From Mesorhizobium loti CJ3sym (GTDB lineage Bacteria > Pseudomonadota > Alphaproteobacteria > Rhizobiales > Rhizobiaceae): a DNA stretch of 64,000 nt. Every line of letters begins with the position of its first letter. Position 1 is the stretch's first letter. Where the stretch lies: assembly GCF_000472785.1 (NCBI RefSeq), contig NZ_AXAL01000015.1:62001-126000 (forward strand), in the 5' to 3' direction. The position numbers and the translations under genes are program-made. Under the pieces are notes generated by a model that was not told the DNA's origin, did no database searches, and was given only the letters and a program-made list of their open reading frames with translations. Shown in pieces: positions 59,046-64,000 of the stretch.

Positions 59046-59879
59046 ATGCGGTCCTATCTCTCCGACAGGATGGGCGCGGCGCTGTTGATGGCGCCGCTGC
59101 TCCTGTTTCTCGTCCTGGCCTATGCCTGGCCGTTTCTCGGCGTGGTGAAGTGGAGTTTTACGCTGCCGACGCCTGGGCTTGGCCAGTATGAAGCATTGCT
59201 CACCGACGATCTGGTGCAGTCGGTGTTCATCCGCACGCTGCGCATCGCCGCCATCGTTACCGTCGTCTCGGTCTGCGCCGCCTACGCCATCACTGTCGTC
59301 TGGGTGCGCGGCACGCCGGCACAGCGCCTTATCGCCGAATTCTGTATCCTGGTGCCATTCTGGATCTCGGTACTGACACGCGCCTTCGGCTGGGTGGCGC
59401 TGTTGTCCAATCGCGGCCTGATCAACACCTGGCTGCAGGCGATCGGCTTCATTTCAGAACCGCTGGCGCTGGTGCGCAACGAGTTCGGTGTCATCGTCGG
59501 CATGACGCACTTCCTCATTCCCTTCGCCGTGTTTCCGCTGGCGTCGGCCATGCGCAGCCTCGACGACCGCGTGCTGCTGGCGGCGCGCGGCCTCGGCTCA
59601 AGCCGCATGCGCACCTTCTGGACTGTGTTCGTGCCGATGACGCGCTCCGGCATCATCGGCTCGGCCATGATCGTTTTCGTCTTCTCGCTGGGCTTCTTCG
59701 TGACGCCGGCGATCCTTGGCGGCGGCCGCAGCGTCATGATCGCTGAACTGATCTATCTCAGGATTTTCCAGAGCCCGGACTGGGGGCTGGGCGCCGCGAT
59801 CAGCGTCGTGCTGGTGCTGTTCGTCAGCGTGCTGATGGCAGTGCTGTTCCGCTACGTCAAACCGAAGCAGCTGATCTGA
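59046..59879 (+). CDS. ABC importer permease 1 (PotB-type)
   Basis: A 277-residue inner-membrane protein with about six helices. The coupling EAA loop is AARGLGSSRMRTFWTVFVPM. The ATG at 59046 directly follows the binding-protein gene (11 bases). The stop overlaps the second permease start by one base (TGATG). It forms the heterodimeric channel with the next gene product. Confidence 0.9.
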   Translation: MRSYLSDRMGAALLMAPLLLFLVLAYAWPFLGVVKWSFTLPTPGLGQYEALLTDDLVQSVFIRTLRIAAIVTVVSVCAAYAITVVWVRGTPAQRLIAEFCILVPFWISVLTRAFGWVALLSNRGLINTWLQAIGFISEPLALVRNEFGVIVGMTHFLIPFAVFPLASAMRSLDDRVLLAARGLGSSRMRTFWTVFVPMTRSGIIGSAMIVFVFSLGFFVTPAILGGGRSVMIAELIYLRIFQSPDWGLGAAISVVLVLFVSVLMAVLFRYVKPKQLI

Positions 59880-60685
59880 TGCCGACCTATCGCCCCGGTC
59901 CCGTCTCTCTGATCATCGCAGCCCTGGTGGCGCTGTTCCTGCTGATGCCGCTGCTCGCCGTCATCCCGGTGTCGCTGACACCGAGCCGCATGCTGGCGAT
60001 GCCGTCAGGCGAACTGTCGCTGCGCCACTACAGGGCATTGATCGAGGATCCGCGTTGGATCGATTCGATCCTGCTTAGCATCCGTATCGGCATCGTCAGC
60101 AGTGCCTTCTCAACCGTGCTCGCACTGTGCTTCAGCCTCGGCGTCTGGATGTTCCAGCCACGCTTCACGGCAGCCCTCGTTGGTTTCGTGCTGCTGCCGA
60201 TGGTGGTGCCGCCCGTGGTGTCGGCCATCACGCTCTACTTCCTGCTGACCTCGGTCTCGGGGATGAGTTCGTTCTTCGGCTACGACACCTGGCTCGGCGT
60301 TGCTATGGCGCATTCGGTGATGACGGTGCCCTTCGCCACGGTGCTGATTCTGGTTTCGCTCAGCCAGCTCGACCGCCGCATCGACCTTGCTGCGCGTGGT
60401 CTCGGCGCAACTGTCTGGGAGCGCGCCACCCGCATCATCATGCCCAACATCAAATTCGGTATCGTCACCGCGGCACTATTGTCCTTCGTGCTGTCCTGGG
60501 AAGAGATCGGCGTCACCCTGTTCATCACCTCGGTCAATGCCATCACCTTGCCGCGCCTGATGTGGATGGGCCTGCGCGACAACATCGACCCGGCGATCGC
60601 GGCACTCTCGGTGATCCTGATCATCATCACGGTGCTGGTGTTGGCGGTGAGGAGTGTGGTCACCAGGCAGCGCGCGTTGCATTAA
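59879..60685 (+). CDS. ABC importer permease 2 (PotC-type)
   Basis: A 268-residue inner-membrane protein with about six helices. The EAA loop is AARGLGATVWERATRIIMPN. It is coupled to the first permease. It ends 34 bases before the convergent hydratase gene. It completes the ATPase, binding protein, permease, permease set. Confidence 0.9.
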   Translation: MPTYRPGPVSLIIAALVALFLLMPLLAVIPVSLTPSRMLAMPSGELSLRHYRALIEDPRWIDSILLSIRIGIVSSAFSTVLALCFSLGVWMFQPRFTAALVGFVLLPMVVPPVVSAITLYFLLTSVSGMSSFFGYDTWLGVAMAHSVMTVPFATVLILVSLSQLDRRIDLAARGLGATVWERATRIIMPNIKFGIVTAALLSFVLSWEEIGVTLFITSVNAITLPRLMWMGLRDNIDPAIAALSVILIIITVLVLAVRSVVTRQRALH

Positions 60686-60719
60686 CTCCTGTTTGGGACG
60701 GAAACTCGCTCAACTTTTT

Positions 60720-61511
60720 CTACACAAACCGCACCGAGACGCGGCCAAACCGGCCCAGATCGCCGATGACTTCGTCACCGGCCTCGACGCTGATCGGCGT
60801 CACGCAGGTGCCTGTAATCACCACTTGTCCGGGCTCGAGCGCTATGCCGAGCCCGGACAGTTCATTGACGATCCATGTGAGCGCGATACGGGGGTCGCCC
60901 ATCACAGCCGCACCCGATCCATTGTGCTGCGACTTGCCGGAAACCAAACCGACCACCGGATGCTCCGCGAGGTTCACGTCGCGCCATTCATCTTTTACCG
61001 CCTCGCCGATGACAAACAGATTGGCACAGGCATTGTCCGCGATGAGTTGTGGTGCCCCGACAGCGCAGAAATCATTGTAGCGCGAGTCCGGTATTTCGAT
61101 CGCCGGGTGCAGGCTCGCCACCGCATCCATTACCTCGGTGATGTCATAGGGCGCCGGACGTGGCGGCAGCAGGCGGCCGAAACAAAAAGCGAATTCGATC
61201 TCGGCAACGCGCATCCTGCTCGTCGCCAGGGAAACGGTGCCGCCAACCTCGACCGATCTCTCGGCGATGAGACGACCAGCCATCGGGCCGTCGACGTTGA
61301 TATGCCTTTGTCCGGCGAGGCTGGTCGCGGCAATCTTCCAACCGAAAAGCGGAGCTGACGAACGATCCATCACATGCGACTGGATGGCGTAGCCTTCGAT
61401 CCGTGTTTGTGGCCGCAACTCCTGGGGTATGGCGTCGAGACGGGTACCGTTGTCCCAATGGCCTACCAGCAACCGCGACGCGGCCCCAGCCTTTTCTGGA
61501 TCGAGCATCAT
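60720..61511 (-). CDS. 2-keto-4-pentenoate hydratase-like enzyme (MhpD/FAH family)
   Basis: A 263-residue fumarylacetoacetase-superfamily protein of the MhpD type: FGWKIAATSLAGQRHINVDG (Lys), RVAEIEFAFCFGRLLPP (metal Glu pair) and GQVVITGTCVTPISVEAGDE. MhpD-like enzymes hydrate 2-oxopent-4-enoate or decarboxylate related acids. Start options are the adjacent ATGs at 61511 and 61508; the frame to 61685 is not needed. It follows the AldA-like gene on the same strand (170-base gap), so a sugar- or aromatic-acid pathway is likely. Confidence 0.8.
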   Translation of the reverse strand: MMLDPEKAGAASRLLVGHWDNGTRLDAIPQELRPQTRIEGYAIQSHVMDRSSAPLFGWKIAATSLAGQRHINVDGPMAGRLIAERSVEVGGTVSLATSRMRVAEIEFAFCFGRLLPPRPAPYDITEVMDAVASLHPAIEIPDSRYNDFCAVGAPQLIADNACANLFVIGEAVKDEWRDVNLAEHPVVGLVSGKSQHNGSGAAVMGDPRIALTWIVNELSGLGIALEPGQVVITGTCVTPISVEAGDEVIGDLGRFGRVSVRFV

Positions 61512-61681
61512 CAGCTCCGGAATGTGGACCCGCACAAATGAGGCAAGGTTAGGGGACTGGGAATCGAGAGTCCACTTCCGCGCTCTGCTTGCCCCGGCAT
61601 CTTGGTCAGGTCGCGTGATCGCCGCCGACTGGCCAAGCCGCTGCAACGCGGACACGCGACATGTGGACGTGCAACCGCAGC

Positions 61682-63148
61682 TCAAGCCGCGACATAAGCA
61701 GTCTTCTTGCGCAAATAGGCATCCAAACCATATTTGCCGTCCTCGCCGCCAAGCCCGGAGTTTTTCCAGCCGGAATGAAAACCCTGGACCATCTCGCCGC
61801 AGGTGCGGTTGATGTAGAGCTCACCGAAGGCGCTTTCGCGATTGAAGCGCATGACACGGCTGAGGCTGCCGGTGAACAGATAGGCGGAGAGGCCGAATTC
61901 AGACTCGTTGGCCAGGCGTAACGCTTCGTCGAAATCGGCGACGCGCATGACCGGCACGACCGGCCCGAAAATCTCCTGCTGCATGATCGGCGTCGTATTC
62001 GAAGGGGCCATCATGACGGTTGGCTCGAACCAGTGTCCCTTGGCAAAGGCATCCCCCTTCGGTCGATGGCCGCCGGTCAGCAGATCCGCGCCGCCTTGCA
62101 CGGCCTCGGCCACCATGGCTTCGACCTTTTCGAGCTCGGGCCGGCTGATCTTGGGGCCAAGATCGACCGCGTCCAGCGGGTTGCCGATCCGCAGTGCCGC
62201 TGCCCGTGCAACGAAGCTGTCGAGGAACCGGTCGGCGATGGCTTCGTGCAGGTACATGCGCTCGTTGCAGGTGCAGATCTGGCCGCAATTGGTGAAGCGC
62301 GCAATGATCGCCGCATCCACCGCCGCATCGATATCGGCATCGTCCATGACAATGAACGGCGCCTTGCCGCCCAGTTCCAGGCGAATGACCTTGAGGCTGT
62401 TGGCGGCGGCGGCATAAATCTCGCGCCCGGCGCGCACGCTGCCGGTCATGGTGACGAGATCGGAAAGCGGGCTGCGCACCAGCGCTTCGCCGACCTCGCG
62501 GCCGCGACCGCTGACGATGTTGACGACACCCGCCGGAATGCCGGCTTCCTCGCAGAGCCGGCCGATCTCGAGCAGGGAAAGCGGCGTCAGTTCGTGCGAT
62601 TTGAGCACGATGGTGTTGCCGGTCGCCAGCGCCGGGCCGAGCTTCCTGCCTGCCAGCGCCACCGGATAGTTCCAGGCCGTCAGGCCGACCGCGACGCCGT
62701 AGGGCATGCGCCGGATCCAGATTTCCTCGCCCGCCGCATCGGAGGGGATGATGTCGCCTTCGATGCGCCTGGCATTGTCGGCGGCGAATTCGATGAAGCC
62801 GATGGCGCCGCCGACTTCTCCACGTGCCTGGGCGATCGGCTTGCCCTGTTCCAGAGTGATCAGCCGGGCAATGGTTTCGCGATCGCGGTCGAGCAGGGCG
62901 CAAAGCCGGCGCAGCAACCTGGCCCGTTCGATCGGCGGCAGCGCTGCCCAGGCCGGTTGGGCGGCGCGGGCCGCCCTCAGTGCGTCCTCGGCATCGCCGG
63001 CGACACCTTCCGGGACGGAGCCGACCAGTTCTTCCGTCGCCGGGCTGTGCACGGCAATCGTTCGGGTCGCCCGACCTGATGTCCAGCGGCCGCCAATATA
63101 CATCTTGCCTTCGACCGGCAGCCCGGTTTGCGCGGTCATGGCTGTCAT
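61682..63148 (-). CDS. aldehyde dehydrogenase, AldA (lactaldehyde) type
   Basis: A 488-residue NAD-dependent ALDH. Landmarks are GLTAWNYPVALAGRKLGPAL, RLELGGKAPFIVMDDAD (Glu), FTNCGQICTCNERMYLH (nucleophile Cys) and the C-terminal INRTCGEMVQGFHSGWKNSG, a pattern shared with lactaldehyde and glycolaldehyde dehydrogenase AldA. It would oxidise a short sugar-derived aldehyde. It overlaps the RbsC-like permease gene by 4 bases (ATGA), tying it to sugar uptake. Confidence 0.88.
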   Translation of the reverse strand: MTAMTAQTGLPVEGKMYIGGRWTSGRATRTIAVHSPATEELVGSVPEGVAGDAEDALRAARAAQPAWAALPPIERARLLRRLCALLDRDRETIARLITLEQGKPIAQARGEVGGAIGFIEFAADNARRIEGDIIPSDAAGEEIWIRRMPYGVAVGLTAWNYPVALAGRKLGPALATGNTIVLKSHELTPLSLLEIGRLCEEAGIPAGVVNIVSGRGREVGEALVRSPLSDLVTMTGSVRAGREIYAAAANSLKVIRLELGGKAPFIVMDDADIDAAVDAAIIARFTNCGQICTCNERMYLHEAIADRFLDSFVARAAALRIGNPLDAVDLGPKISRPELEKVEAMVAEAVQGGADLLTGGHRPKGDAFAKGHWFEPTVMMAPSNTTPIMQQEIFGPVVPVMRVADFDEALRLANESEFGLSAYLFTGSLSRVMRFNRESAFGELYINRTCGEMVQGFHSGWKNSGLGGEDGKYGLDAYLRKKTAYVAA

Positions 63149-64000
63149 CTCCGGTTCAATGAGACGGCAAGGATGATGATGACGCCCTTGACGATCTCCT
63201 GGATGGTCGTCGAGAGGCCGATCACCACCAGGCCGAAGGCCAGGATGCCGATGAAGATGGCGCCGATCACGGAGCCGATCACCGAGCCGCGGCCGCCGAA
63301 CAGGCTGGTGCCGCCGATGATGACGGCGGCGATGACGTTGAGCTCGAGCCCGACGCCGACGCTTGGGTTGCCGGCCGAGGCGCGCGCCGCCAGCATGTAG
63401 CCGGCGAATGAGGCGCAGGCGCCGCAGACGGCAAAGGCCACCACCTTGGCGCGATCGACATCGATGCCGGAAAACCGTGCTGCCGCTTCATTGCCGCCGG
63501 TTGCCGCCATCTGCCGGCCGATCACCGAGAGATGCAGCACATAGATGCCGGCCAGCGCGAACACCACCGTCCACCACACCGCCGCTGGCAGGCCGATCAG
63601 CGTGCCATTGGCCATGATCTTGCCGAGCGTCCGGTCGCCGATCGGCACCGGCAATGAATCGGTCAGCGTGAGTGCCGTACCGGACAGGATGCTGAGCATG
63701 CCCAGCGTCACCAGGAAGGAGGGGATACGCAACCGGGTGACGATCAGGCCGTTGACCAGCCCGATCAGCGCACCGAAGGCCGTCATGACCGGGATCGACA
63801 GCCACGGCGCGATGCCGGTCTGCATCAGCATGGCGCCGACCATCGCCGAAAGGCTGGCCAGCGCGCCCACCGACAGGTCGATCTCGCGGCACATGATCAC
63901 CATGGTCATGCCGACCGCCATGATCGACACCACTGCCGTGATGCGGCCGATGGCGTTTGCCGTCGCCAGCGAGGCGAAGTTGGGCGCATGCAGGATGAAG
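63145..64000 (-). CDS. sugar ABC transporter permease, RbsC-type (partial at window end)
   Basis: At least 284 residues of a multi-helix permease. The frame is open to the last base of the window, so the N-terminus lies beyond it; the codon at 63933 is not the true start. Family traits are MAVGMTMVIMCREIDLSVGA (the EIDLSVG motif), NAIGRITAVVSI before it, LEAA-like GGNEAAARFSGIDVDRAKVVA, and GGTSLFGGRGSVIGSVIGA. It imports a sugar of the ribose/xylose/fucose class. It is coupled to the AldA-like gene. Confidence 0.9.
   Translation of the reverse strand, partial: FILHAPNFASLATANAIGRITAVVSIMAVGMTMVIMCREIDLSVGALASLSAMVGAMLMQTGIAPWLSIPVMTAFGALIGLVNGLIVTRLRIPSFLVTLGMLSILSGTALTLTDSLPVPIGDRTLGKIMANGTLIGLPAAVWWTVVFALAGIYVLHLSVIGRQMAATGGNEAAARFSGIDVDRAKVVAFAVCGACASFAGYMLAARASAGNPSVGVGLELNVIAAVIIGGTSLFGGRGSVIGSVIGAIFIGILAFGLVVIGLSTTIQEIVKGVIIILAVSLNRR

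Noticed and set aside
63145..63933. Taking 63933 as the start of the sugar permease
   Set aside because: The same frame stays open to the window edge with permease-like sequence, so the gene is cut by the window and the codon at 63933 is internal.

Overview
The window looks like a chromosomal segment of a rhizobial alphaproteobacterium, most likely Mesorhizobium or a close relative. Grounds: a Ros/MucR regulator with a degenerate zinc site, a betI-betC-betA-betB choline-sulfate/choline operon, a Rhizobium-type L-asparaginase, DUF1491/DUF2336/DUF5330 proteins, rhizobial palindromic intergenic repeats and high-GC codon use. The genus is inferred from gene content only; no 16S or marker gene is present. 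Both window edges cut genes.

Left end (1-10.8 kb): right-hand part of a degenerate prophage with lower GC than the rest. It holds the tail of an upstream phage gene, a small gene, an HK97-type prohead protease, an inverted HEPN-like cargo gene, a small tail gene, a shortened tape-measure gene, an Ntn-hydrolase-like gene and a tail-fibre gene. A hairpin-rich non-coding tract and small accessory genes follow, then a repressor/operator region, an excisionase-like gene and a tyrosine integrase beside tRNA-Pro(CGG). No capsid, connector or tail-tube gene is seen between the protease and the tape measure.

11-25 kb: a fused mannose-1-phosphate guanylyltransferase/AGE epimerase; the bet operon on the minus strand (betI, betC, a PLP dehydratase, betA, betB) with a BetI-like operator; then, outward, a thiolase and an asparaginase. 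Next is a minus-strand HD-domain/Rieske/amidohydrolase operon with a divergent LysR gene, a possible uncharacterised oxidative catabolic unit.

25-37 kb: a Tat-exported beta-helix protein, a GreA/GreB-like factor, an AbrB antitoxin without partner, both methylmalonyl-CoA mutase subunits, a 20-bp minisatellite upstream of a HerA-like ATPase, a gene remnant fused to a hydroxypyruvate-isomerase-like gene, an L,D-transpeptidase, a haloacid dehalogenase and a branched-chain aminotransferase.

37-53 kb: mostly housekeeping and envelope genes. These are Fe-SOD, cytochrome c', a diheme cytochrome, a SET protein, a LysE exporter, oligopeptidase B, MucR, SufE, a histidine kinase with a peptidoglycan-binding protein, several conserved rhizobial unknowns and a class A PBP.

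53-64 kb: catabolic and transport genes. An arginine-deiminase-family enzyme, an M20 amidohydrolase, a LysR regulator and a PotABCD-type importer probably form one nitrogen-compound uptake/degradation unit. A 2-keto-4-pentenoate-hydratase-like enzyme, an AldA-like dehydrogenase and a RbsC-type permease (cut by the window end) form a sugar catabolic unit on the minus strand.
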